Virus record (IMG/VR): IMGVR_UViG_3300002835_001349 | Location: 1-20,876 of that record | Length of the DNA stretch: 20,876 nt | Reading direction: 5' to 3' (one strand) | Source: a virus | Part shown: positions 13,797-20,876 of the stretch, in pieces | Layout of the letters: each line of letters opens with the position of its first letter | How positions within the stretch are numbered: the stretch's first letter is position 1 | The notes under the pieces: generated by a model | The model's database searches: none | What the model saw: only the letters and a program-made list of their open reading frames with translations | Told to the model about the DNA's origin: nothing | Translations under genes and position numbers: made by a program

Positions 13797-16226
13797 TTAT
13801 AGTGCATCCTCAAAATCTGGAATGGTTCCTACGTCTATAGCTACCTGATCGTACAAGCTACTTGAAATAAGTATAGACTTGAATGAGTTTAGTCTATAGC
13901 CCATACTGTCTACTCTAACTTCTACCCTAATAGTTACAGGAGCAGACGGCAGTCCATTTCTGCCTATGGTCAAAAGCGTATTAAACCCAGCTTCAAATGT
14001 AGTTCCATTAGGATACTCTAAAGATTTTACTTCCTGACCTATTATACTATTATCTGCTACATTTACTAATGTAAATGTTATATGCCTTTGGTTAGCAGTT
14101 AGAGCCACTAGTTCTATAGTGGATATGAAATTAAAACTGGCATCTCCTAGGAACGTAATTGTGTTGTTGGCGTTTACTGTCATTATAGTAGCATTAGTAC
14201 TTACTACATCTACATCCCATAGAAGTTGGGTTGGAGTGATTGGAATACTTGCAATAGCAGGATATGTGCTACTGCTGAAACTAGCTTGTGCAGATGACAT
14301 ATTTGCAATTGCTCTTGTGTTCACACTAATAGCATCTGTTAAATATGTTACTTTATAATCAATTTCTGATTTGGAGTAGGTATTATTAAGTGCAACTTGT
14401 AAGTCCTCATCTGTGATCGCATCTGTTATTGAAAATCTGTTCCATGTACGTACAGTAATAACATCTCCAGTAGCATCAATAGGCATGACTAAGATAAGCG
14501 TATTACCGCCTGTTAGATACCAGTCCGACTGACTAAGCAATCTACCATTATAAAAAGCTTCTATTGCAGCAGAGTCTGTGTAGTTAAATCCAAAGCTAGA
14601 TTGGGCTTCAGTCCCAACGAACTCAAGCTCTACGAAGGCTGTAGCATTCCCTGCATTTAATAGTGCTGCAATGTTGTCAGCAATAGTATTTACATTCGCA
14701 ATGTTATTTGCTACAGTTACAGTCTTGTCAATATTTATAGATACTGTTTCAATATCAGATTCAAGCTTTTGCAAGTTCTGCCCTACAACATCTATCTCGC
14801 TTACCAACTCATTTAGGTCATCGGACACTGTTAAGATAGAAGCCATATTAGCAACCAAAGTATTTATGTTGTCTTTGTTGTCACTTACATCCTGTATAAC
14901 AGATATATTAGAAGAAACTGTAGTGATGTCTGTTGCTATAGCAATGGCACTTTCAACGTCACCCATAGATCCTACCAGTGATGTTATATTATCAATGTTG
15001 TCAACAACTACTGTGATATTTGCATCTGCTGATGCAACAATATTTATATCATCAATGTTTGCGTACACTGAATCTAAAACAGACTTATCTGAGTATAATG
15101 AATCTAGCTTAGACTTCATTGCATAAATAGTATCTAGTGTAGTCTTGTCCGAGTAAATTGATGTTAGACTTGCTAGTGAGGAATATAAAGAATCTATCTT
15201 GTACGATATTGCATTTAATGCGTCTATAGCATCAGCAGATTCAGATACATTAACTACAGATGCTATGTTTGTTCCAACTTCTACTACTGACTGCGCGATT
15301 GCAGATACGTTAGATATAGATGTAGCATTCGTAGCCACAATATCTATATTCGGTAGGTTATTTGCAACGTCAACAACAGACGCTACGCTATTCGCAACCG
15401 TACTAATATCTATAGAGTTGTTAGCAACTGAAATGATATCACTTGAGATAGTAGATACATTATTTATGGAACCAATACTAGCAGCTACGGTCTGCAATGA
15501 GCTAGATGCATCTGCTACAATATTTATATCTGCGATATTCTCTGACACAACAGATATATCTTCTACTATTAAAACCACGTTATGCACTGTCGATGAAATG
15601 CTTGCTACAGTATTTACATCAGCAATATTGTCTGCAACAATAATTACATCATCAATATTCATACCAACTTTATTTATGTTACTTCCAGCAAGCATACTTA
15701 AATCATTAGCGACAGTAGTTATATCATAAAGATTTGCAGCTACATCTATTACTGAGATGATATTGGAGCCAGTTGCGACAATATCAATTATATTTGTGCT
15801 GACAGTACCAAGAACAGCTATGACCTCAGCGTCAGCAACAACATCAATATTGGATAGAGTAGTCGGATTAGCCAACACTTCGATGCTATCTACTACATCA
15901 GCAACAAGAACAATGCTATCTGATATAGCAGCAACATTTTCTAGAAGTTCTATGTTATTAGCAACAACATCAATCTCTGATCTAATTTTTTGCAGGTTTT
16001 GTCCTACAACGTCTACTTCTGATACTACTTCCTTCAGGTCTTCGGCTACAACTAATATATTCTGTATGTTTGTTGACACGTTTACGATGTCTTCAACGTT
16101 ATCTATTACTGAATTTATATGTGAAATATTATCTGCAACAGTTTTTACAGCATCATATTTACTATCAATCTCGCGAGCAATTGCAGTATCAGATGCATTT
16201 ATAAGTGATGTTTGTCGTCTAGGCAT
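13797..16226 (-). CDS. Tail fibre or appendage stalk protein, 809 aa
   Basis: The first ~480 residues are an unbroken run of short hydrophobic repeats of the type V-A-D-N-I-x-x-V-N-T-V-A, rich in Val, Ile, Asn, Asp and Ser, as seen in the stalks of podovirus appendages. One longer unit is duplicated: V-V-S-E-V-D-V-V-G-Q-N-L-Q-K near the N-terminus and L-V-S-E-I-D-V-V-G-Q-N-L-Q-K further on. After about residue 480 comes a globular region (F-V-E-L-E-F-V-G-T-E to V-R-T-W-N-R-F), a Y-S-K-S-E-I-D linker and a beta-rich C-terminal domain of about 180 residues. The start overlaps the stop of the adaptor-like gene by one base. Position directly after the adaptor suggests this protein is nearest the tail tube. 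Confidence 0.85.
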   Translation of the reverse strand: MPRRQTSLINASDTAIAREIDSKYDAVKTVADNISHINSVIDNVEDIVNVSTNIQNILVVAEDLKEVVSEVDVVGQNLQKIRSEIDVVANNIELLENVAAISDSIVLVADVVDSIEVLANPTTLSNIDVVADAEVIAVLGTVSTNIIDIVATGSNIISVIDVAANLYDITTVANDLSMLAGSNINKVGMNIDDVIIVADNIADVNTVASISSTVHNVVLIVEDISVVSENIADINIVADASSSLQTVAASIGSINNVSTISSDIISVANNSIDISTVANSVASVVDVANNLPNIDIVATNATSISNVSAIAQSVVEVGTNIASVVNVSESADAIDALNAISYKIDSLYSSLASLTSIYSDKTTLDTIYAMKSKLDSLYSDKSVLDSVYANIDDINIVASADANITVVVDNIDNITSLVGSMGDVESAIAIATDITTVSSNISVIQDVSDNKDNINTLVANMASILTVSDDLNELVSEIDVVGQNLQKLESDIETVSINIDKTVTVANNIANVNTIADNIAALLNAGNATAFVELEFVGTEAQSSFGFNYTDSAAIEAFYNGRLLSQSDWYLTGGNTLILVMPIDATGDVITVRTWNRFSITDAITDEDLQVALNNTYSKSEIDYKVTYLTDAISVNTRAIANMSSAQASFSSSTYPAIASIPITPTQLLWDVDVVSTNATIMTVNANNTITFLGDASFNFISTIELVALTANQRHITFTLVNVADNSIIGQEVKSLEYPNGTTFEAGFNTLLTIGRNGLPSAPVTIRVEVRVDSMGYRLNSFKSILISSSLYDQVAIDVGTIPDFEDAL

Positions 16227-16870
16227 TACATAAATCCTCGTTCTCTCACTCTATAACGCATGTCCAGGTTATCATTAGTCATCATACCATCATTTTTAAC
16301 TCTCTTACAACTAGCATCAAAACGCATATAGTGTGTGTTACTATCTGCTTGAATACTTCCATCCATGGCCCCATGAGCGCGATACCCAACATAGAATAAA
16401 AGAGGTTCCACTAGCTGCACCGGGATCTGAACATCGTCTAAAAGGTACATTCCAGCATCATCATAACTAATTTTTTGCGACGCATCTGGTGCTGCCTCAT
16501 AAATTAAACTCACATACGCTCCAGCTATAGATACAGGAATTTGGACTTTATTCCAACTCACTGTATTTATACTCATAGGATTATCTTCATTATTAATATC
16601 AAGTTCCATAGTAGTGTACTGACTCTGATCTGCAGGGACCTCACCGTACGCAGAGATCAACCACATACAGTCGTTAGGTAATAAGTACTCATTATTAGGT
16701 ACTGTATTTAATTCTAACACAACTTCTTTAATGCTTAGTGGAAAGCGCTTATACAACTCGATAAGACCCAAGTTTAGGTAGGACACTATAGCTTTGTCTT
16801 CAAACTCACCAAGCTTTAGGTTGCGGAGCTCACCGTACTTAGCCATATCAATTACTTCTTGTACAGTCAT
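16226..16870 (-). CDS. Head-tail adaptor-like protein, 214 aa
   Basis: The N-terminal layout, M-T-V-Q-E-V-I-D then A-I-V-S-Y-L-N-L-G-L-I-E-L-Y-K-R-F, resembles podovirus adaptor or tail-tube proteins, in which a short helical start is followed by a W/Y-L-N-x-G-x-x-x-L helix. The rest is mixed alpha and beta, with T-V-P-N-N-E-Y-L-L-P-N-D-C, I-P-V-S-I-A-G-A-Y-V-S-L-I-Y-E-A-A-P and a C-terminal helix L-L-F-Y-V-G-Y-R-A-H. Length is in the range of T7 gp11-like and N4-type adaptors. It follows the terminase and precedes the appendage stalk, as expected for a neck protein. The start follows TGGAGGA. Family placement is from remembered pattern, not a search. Confidence 0.55.
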   Translation of the reverse strand: MTVQEVIDMAKYGELRNLKLGEFEDKAIVSYLNLGLIELYKRFPLSIKEVVLELNTVPNNEYLLPNDCMWLISAYGEVPADQSQYTTMELDINNEDNPMSINTVSWNKVQIPVSIAGAYVSLIYEAAPDASQKISYDDAGMYLLDDVQIPVQLVEPLLFYVGYRAHGAMDGSIQADSNTHYMRFDASCKRVKNDGMMTNDNLDMRYRVRERGFM

Positions 16871-16925
16871 GAGTCCTCCACTAACAATTTGCTCTATTAT
16901 ATCTGGCAGAGCCTTAATCTTGTCT

Positions 16926-17321
16926 TTACTTTACAAGGTTATCAAACCATTTGCAGTACTTATATAACCGATTGGCACCTGGTAAAGTTAACTTCCCCTC
17001 ATACTTCCATTTATCAAGTACTATTTCAATAGCATTAAGCGTGTACCCTACTGTAATACTACTCACCTCACAGAACTCACCAATCTCCGCATGAATCCCA
17101 GCATTACCCCACATTCTATTAATTGCAGTACACCCATCTGTTACAGATTCTACACCCAACAGCATCACTATACCTGTATCGATACCATCCTTGTATAAGT
17201 GGTACAGCACAGCATGCCCACTAACTCCAAGTCTTACACTACCTAGTATGTCTGTTGCAGTCTTATCAAGTTCTTCGTCGCTAAACCACTCATCCGGTAA
17301 TCTGTCCTGTGCTTCAATCAT
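16926..17321 (-). CDS. Unknown 131-aa protein after the large terminase
   Basis: I do not recognise a family. The protein is acidic at its N-terminus (D-E-W-F-S-D-E-E-L-D-K-T-A) and then mixed, with G-H-A-V-L-Y-H-L-Y-K-D-G-I and a C-terminal aromatic helix Y-K-Y-C-K-W-F-D-N-L. It has no membrane segment. The ATG overlaps the terminase stop (TAATG), so it is coupled to it. A start-to-end role in packaging or neck assembly is plausible from position only. The 55 bases between this gene and the adaptor gene hold no clear element. Confidence 0.6.
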   Translation of the reverse strand: MIEAQDRLPDEWFSDEELDKTATDILGSVRLGVSGHAVLYHLYKDGIDTGIVMLLGVESVTDGCTAINRMWGNAGIHAEIGEFCEVSSITVGYTLNAIEIVLDKWKYEGKLTLPGANRLYKYCKWFDNLVK

Positions 17322-19201
17322 TAGAATACTGTACTCCCTTTGTAATTTTCTTCTTCTTTTTCAAAGTTCATATCACTATAGATACTTCGTTTTATGTTAT
17401 CTTGCTTATCAATACGTGCTGCTTGCGTCGGTTGTACAACCACCATATGATTTAGCATACTCACTAAGTCTGGTCCGTCATCCGCTCTAGCAAAGTTCAT
17501 ATGGGTCGCTCCTCGGACTTGCTCAAGGAATTCTTTCATATCCTGTGTATCTTTTAGGTGCTCAGGCAACCATAACTTTTGTGGCAGCATAAACTGAGTA
17601 ACAGCAATTCTAAATCGTTCATGCTTACTTCCTCCGGCTTTTCTACTAAGGATCCCTTTACGGATTTCATCCTTATCCACGCCTTTTTGCCTAGCAAATG
17701 TGTGCCAATCACTACGCTCCATCATTATCTTTTCTAGACTAAAGATATGTGCAGTCTGACTTCCATCTACCTCAACACCAATCTCCACATGTTTGCCCAT
17801 ACGTCGGTAGCGTGCAGCCCAGTCAAGTACAGTTGTGTACTGTTCAGTCATACTCATTTTGCGTAGTGCGAGGTCAAGCATGAACCAGTCGCCATTATTT
17901 CCTAATGCCCAAGCAGCAGCTCCACTATTATCCGATGTTTCTCCACTAGTCGTCGTGAAGTCGGTGGTAATGTATATGTTATATGCATAGAGATTATCTT
18001 GTATGAAGGTTGTGTCACAAAACTGTAGGCACTTCTCCGGGACCAATCGGTCCGCATCACTAGATAGACGTAACATACGCTCTTGTAAAAATGACTTTAA
18101 CTTGTTTGCTTTTTTAGCATTACGTACCATCTTCGCTATCGATACTGCTGGATGCATATCTTCCCAACTACTCTCAATATCTCTAGCAGTTAGACCTTCC
18201 TTCTCAACATCAAAGTCTCGCGCAATTGGGATGACAGCTGGAGTAAACGCCCCATTAAGTAAAGCTTTTGTGTTTACATCATTGTAGTGGAATGGCGTAA
18301 ACGTTAGGATCAATCGTCCTTGACCTCCACCTTTTAAGGCCGCAAGCGCATCACTATATATAATATCCTCTAGGTTCGATGTCATAACCTTTGAGTACGC
18401 TGCTGCAGTATTGAGGATAGCATCATCAGCCCCAATTAAGTCAGGTCTTCGTTCACCATACCTTGATCCACGCACCCCGGTATTTATACCTTGATAACGT
18501 ATTAGGAAGGATCGATTCTTCTTAGGCCCTGGACCCTTACGAACAAACTCAGATTCTGTTTCTGTAAATCGCATCTCCTCAAAGTAATCTTTTAAGTAGG
18601 CAGACTCTTCACACATTGCGCGTACTGCCAAGGCATTGATCCTCGCCCCACCTTTACTTGACGCAGCAAGCCATAGGTAAAAGTACACTTTACCAATTCC
18701 GTTAGGGAGCGTACCTTTAATAGCGCTGTACACACCAAAAAAAGAGATAACAATTGTTGACTTTGCAAGACCCCGTGATTCCATAAATCCTATAGCCAAT
18801 GGGTCAATCTCAATACTCTTACACACATCTTCAGAGTATGGGAAGCTTAACGGATCTGTAATATACCCAAGTAGCAAGTCCACCATGAAGTAGTGCGCGA
18901 TCGGTGTTGCAAAGTCAAAATCTTTACCTTCCACTAATCGCATTAGTGTGAAGAACTCAAATGCTTCAACACTAGGTGTGTACCGTGGGAATGTTGGATC
19001 ATAACTATCTAGTGCTGCGTCAAGGTCAAACACCGCATTAGCTTTTGTCTCAGCCTCTAGTGCATGTGCAGCTTCCATCTCCTCTTCATCAACAATATTG
19101 TTTATTAAGTGCTCCGCGCTAGCCCCAAGTGTAGCAAGTAAGTATTCCTTATCCTCTACACTAAGATCTTCTACTTTGTACTCATCATTATAGCCTCTCA
19201 T
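17321..19201 (-). CDS. Terminase large subunit, 626 aa
   Basis: This is the DNA-packaging motor ATPase and nuclease. Walker A is E-S-R-G-L-A-K-S-T (residues 141-149) and Walker B is P-D-L-I-G-A-D-D (253-260). A coupling motif is likely at L-I-L-T-F-T-P (297-303). The C-terminal RNase H-like nuclease shows Asp414 (I-T-T-D-F-T), an acidic strand at V-E-V-D-G (477-480) and D-D-G-P-D-L-V (574-580) as candidate metal ligands. An extra ~130-residue N-terminal region precedes the ATPase domain. The R-G-x-x-K-S Walker A form and the flanking gene order recall N4-like and related podovirus terminases. The start follows GAGGAG, which spans the last codons of the upstream gene, with a three-base gap. 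Confidence 0.9.
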   Translation of the reverse strand: MRGYNDEYKVEDLSVEDKEYLLATLGASAEHLINNIVDEEEMEAAHALEAETKANAVFDLDAALDSYDPTFPRYTPSVEAFEFFTLMRLVEGKDFDFATPIAHYFMVDLLLGYITDPLSFPYSEDVCKSIEIDPLAIGFMESRGLAKSTIVISFFGVYSAIKGTLPNGIGKVYFYLWLAASSKGGARINALAVRAMCEESAYLKDYFEEMRFTETESEFVRKGPGPKKNRSFLIRYQGINTGVRGSRYGERRPDLIGADDAILNTAAAYSKVMTSNLEDIIYSDALAALKGGGQGRLILTFTPFHYNDVNTKALLNGAFTPAVIPIARDFDVEKEGLTARDIESSWEDMHPAVSIAKMVRNAKKANKLKSFLQERMLRLSSDADRLVPEKCLQFCDTTFIQDNLYAYNIYITTDFTTTSGETSDNSGAAAWALGNNGDWFMLDLALRKMSMTEQYTTVLDWAARYRRMGKHVEIGVEVDGSQTAHIFSLEKIMMERSDWHTFARQKGVDKDEIRKGILSRKAGGSKHERFRIAVTQFMLPQKLWLPEHLKDTQDMKEFLEQVRGATHMNFARADDGPDLVSMLNHMVVVQPTQAARIDKQDNIKRSIYSDMNFEKEEENYKGSTVF

Positions 19202-19204
19202 TTA

Positions 19205-19990
19205 CTACTCCTCAATCTCAGTATCGATTACTATACCAACTCTTTGTACCTCTCTAAGTGATCTTCCGGACTGGAACTGTTGGCGCATTAACTCAGCACT
19301 CTCTGCAATTTGCTTAGCCAAGTTCTGTTGCATCTGCATTGCTTCTTCATTCAACCCAACCTTTAACTCAATACTCTTATCTTCCGGTGGACGTAGGTAA
19401 TCCAACGCTCCAAGGGCCGCATTTAACTGCACAGTTGGGCTAACGTAGTCATCCACTTTAGCACCAACCCCATTGGTAAGATCCACCAACTTCTTAATTA
19501 GCTGATTACGCACCGGTAAGAACTCAATATGTGCATGAATCGCAGATCTGCTTAGGATCTCCACAACAGTCTTTGACTTAGCATACTCCGTAGCAAAACT
19601 ACTAGTATCACTCTTCCGTGCTTTAATCTCTAATGTCTTTACAGGAAACACAAGCTCATAGGCTCTTGTATTAGAGCACCCGGTCTGCACATGTGACACA
19701 AACTTAATCGCATTAATCAATCGATCAACCGATACCCCAGGCCCAATCAAGTCTGTGTATGATAGAAACTTCTCTTCAAAGTAATCTTGCAGCAGCCCAT
19801 CAGATTCTTCAATATTATGGATACGTTCTAGTGTTGCTCGAATTGTTTCATCATTTACTTGGCCCTTCATTACACTACGTAATAGTTCTTCTGTGATTAA
19901 GGACTCATTAGACTCAGCAGCCTGGCGCATCTCACCTTTTACATTCTTTACTAAATTTTTTACTGAATTATTTATAACTTCTTTTGCCAC
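19205..19990 (-). CDS. Probable terminase small subunit, 261 aa
   Basis: The start is set at a GTG at 19990, because it follows TAGGAGA at the right distance and begins just after the stop of the GIY-YIG-like gene. An upstream ATG at 20050 would overlap that gene by 50 bases. The protein is largely helical. An N-terminal part could hold a DNA-binding bundle (L-I-T-E-E-L-L-R-S-V-M-K). A C-terminal Gln- and Glu-rich coiled coil runs from N-E-E-A-M-Q-M-Q-Q-N to M-R-Q-Q-F-Q-S. No helix-turn-helix is certain. The call rests on its place three bases before the large terminase, its size and its helical make-up; a general packaging accessory is the alternative. Confidence 0.5.
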   Translation of the reverse strand: MAKEVINNSVKNLVKNVKGEMRQAAESNESLITEELLRSVMKGQVNDETIRATLERIHNIEESDGLLQDYFEEKFLSYTDLIGPGVSVDRLINAIKFVSHVQTGCSNTRAYELVFPVKTLEIKARKSDTSSFATEYAKSKTVVEILSRSAIHAHIEFLPVRNQLIKKLVDLTNGVGAKVDDYVSPTVQLNAALGALDYLRPPEDKSIELKVGLNEEAMQMQQNLAKQIAESAELMRQQFQSGRSLREVQRVGIVIDTEIEE

Positions 19991-19998
19991 AGTATCTC

Positions 19999-20385
19999 CT
20001 ATATTTCTATTAAATTTCGTACTTGTGCAGGGTAATCCGCATTCATACACTCTACATACGCAAGTTCCACTATAGTAAGGTCACACTCCACCAATTCACT
20101 GCATCCATCAAACTCAAATGCTGGGTAGTATCGATGTTCTTTTAGTCGTTCCAGTAATGCAGCCTCAACTACATAGTTATTATGTGTTCGATCATTGCGC
20201 AGTATCTCTATCTTTGGGAGAAACTTATACACCCCATGAATAGCTTCTGATAACTCCAATGCTCGCTTAAGCGCACACCGATTGGTAGTCCCAATCTTTA
20301 TAACAGATTTACCATCCAACTCTATACGCAACAGGTACACTTCACCATCGATCTTGCGCGGCTCCCTAGCTTTACCTCGTGCCAT
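19999..20385 (-). CDS. GIY-YIG-like (T5orf172/MUG113-type) protein, 128 aa
   Basis: The core G-E-V-Y-L-L-R-I (14-21), V-I-K-I-G-T-T-N-R (28-36) and a downstream arginine/leucine helix follow the GIY-YIG fold in its V-Y-x-L ... K-I-G-x-T variant. Later elements E-A-A-L-L-E-R-L-K (74-82) and F-D-G-C-S-E-L-V-E-C (92-101) correspond to the metal-binding Glu helix and the closing strand. The start at 20385 (ATG) is chosen over a TTG at 20400, because ATG follows the previous stop by one base. In related families the fold is a nuclease, but whether this one cuts DNA is not shown. A nuclease beside the terminase genes could trim or nick DNA during packaging, or be a degenerate homing endonuclease. 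Confidence 0.55.
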   Translation of the reverse strand: MARGKAREPRKIDGEVYLLRIELDGKSVIKIGTTNRCALKRALELSEAIHGVYKFLPKIEILRNDRTHNNYVVEAALLERLKEHRYYPAFEFDGCSELVECDLTIVELAYVECMNADYPAQVRNLIEI

Positions 20386-20386
20386 C

Positions 20387-20542
20387 TTAGATCCACCCAA
20401 GTAACAGCAATATCTTTTCTACACCCAAGTACCATGCATAAGGAATAAAGAATATAGCAAAAAACGTAGACCAGAACCCTTTAGCTAGGACAATCCCAAC
20501 AAGCCAACTAATAACACATAGTGCAGTAAATACGTTACTCAT
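20387..20542 (-). CDS. Small two-helix membrane protein, holin-like, 51 aa
   Basis: This short gene was read directly from the sequence. The ATG at 20542 follows AAAGGG and lies two bases after the upstream stop; the stop is just before the next ATG. The protein is almost entirely hydrophobic: a first segment at about residues 5-20 (F-T-A-L-C-V-I-S-W-L-V-G-I-V-L-A) and a second at about 24-50, interrupted by Pro34 and a charged V-E-K at 41-43. Size, two candidate membrane helices and a position upstream of the terminase genes resemble the holin gene that precedes the terminases in T7-like phages. Lysis function is inferred from this alone, and any small inner-membrane protein would fit equally. 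Confidence 0.55.
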   Translation of the reverse strand: MSNVFTALCVISWLVGIVLAKGFWSTFFAIFFIPYAWYLGVEKILLLLGWI

Positions 20543-20544
20543 AG

Positions 20545-20730
20545 TTAGTCCGCCCTTTCCACAAAGAATTTACCGTACATAGCCCAAGGCGCACGACCAG
20601 ACCACAATGACCGCAACTCGCGGGTGACTGTGGCCTCTGAGCCTAAGCAGGCGCACTTAACGATTGACCGGGCCGCCTCCCTAATACTCTCGTACTCTAC
20701 ACCATTAACCTTCATTCTCTTCTTCTTCAT
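20545..20730 (-). CDS. Small basic helix-turn-helix-like protein, 61 aa
   Basis: The sequence V-N-G-V-E-Y-E-S-I-R-E-A-A-R-S-I (8-23), followed by E-A-T-V-T-R-E-L-R (32-40), resembles the NUMOD-type DNA-binding helix found in homing endonucleases and in small phage proteins. The N-terminus is very basic (M-K-K-K-R-M-K). A short C-terminal strand M-Y-G-K-F-F-V-E closes it. The ATG at 20730 follows AAAGG. It is the first gene of the visible operon and may be a DNA-binding regulator or packaging factor. Confidence in the gene is fair, in the fold low. Confidence 0.5.
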   Translation of the reverse strand: MKKKRMKVNGVEYESIREAARSIVKCACLGSEATVTRELRSLWSGRAPWAMYGKFFVERAD

Positions 20731-20876
20731 TACATACCTTTGGTAATATCATTGGTCCTATTGTACTTTAGGTAACCTTAATCTAACATGAGGGGGTACG
20801 TATGGTTAATTTTTAAATTTTCGGGGAGGTTGGCAATATCACCACCCAGCCCAGCCACAACCCGGACCCCCCCCCG
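20731..20876. other. Gene-free right end with C-rich terminus
   Basis: No gene is seen in these 146 bases. The minus strand holds TACAAT about 37 bases before the first ATG, a possible -10 box, but no good -35 partner at normal spacing. An AT-rich near-palindrome (AATTTTTAAATTTT) lies at about 20809-20822. The last 35 or so bases turn C-rich on the plus strand and end in nine Cs and a G at 20867-20876. This could be a genome or contig end. Confidence 0.4.

Noticed and set aside
13797-16226. Short regular repeats in the stalk gene considered as a CRISPR-like array
   Set aside because: Repeats are degenerate, in frame and encode a periodic peptide; there are no constant repeats with unique spacers.
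14119-16233. Several long plus-strand open frames opposite the 809-aa stalk gene
   Set aside because: They mirror the repetitive codons of the stalk, have low-complexity Thr/Ser/Ile-rich products and lack ribosome binding sites.

Overview
The window reads as the late virion-structure end of a lytic-type tailed bacteriophage genome. Every supportable gene lies on the minus strand, so transcription runs from the right end towards position 1. A large terminase with intact ATPase and nuclease motifs, a probable small terminase just upstream, a head-tail adaptor-like protein and a long run of tail-fibre genes support this. The order (small terminase, large terminase, adaptor, appendage proteins, all leftward) resembles N4-like podoviruses, but that is inference; no capsid, portal, polymerase or integrase gene is in view. 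The host cannot be read from the sequence; a marine or enteric Gram-negative bacterium is a guess from the style of the fibre modules.

Layout in transcription order. (1) 20876-19205: a short gene-free end with an odd C-rich terminus, a 61-aa helix-turn-helix-like protein, a 51-aa two-helix membrane protein (holin-like), a GIY-YIG-like protein and a probable small terminase. (2) 19201-16226: large terminase, an unknown 131-aa protein and an adaptor-like protein. (3) 16226-4533: about 11.7 kb of fibre or appendage genes: a 809-aa stalk, two small proteins, a 451-aa coiled-coil fibre, a 199-aa fibre base protein, a 1016-aa repeat fibre, a 839-aa fibre with laminin-G-like and carbohydrate-binding-like domains, and a 328-aa fibre with a pyocin-knob-like domain. 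(4) 4522-447: a tightly overlapping chain of eight genes that starts with a tail-tip-like protein and then encodes enzymes of acyl-chain metabolism: a soluble acyl-ACP desaturase with all six diiron ligands, an acyl carrier protein with its phosphopantetheine serine, and a beta-ketoacyl synthase with a complete Cys-His-His triad. Small unknown proteins and a cupin flank them. (5) 404-1: the start of a tail-fibre-assembly-like protein that runs off the window.

The most interesting element is the desaturase-ACP-ketosynthase set. It has the parts needed to hold an acyl chain on a phage-encoded carrier, desaturate it and extend or transfer it, and it is embedded, with overlapping start and stop codons, in the fibre operon. 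I know of no characterised phage system of this composition. Plausible roles are lipid modification of a virion protein, remodelling of host lipids late in infection, or production of a small acyl metabolite. The sequence does not decide between them.
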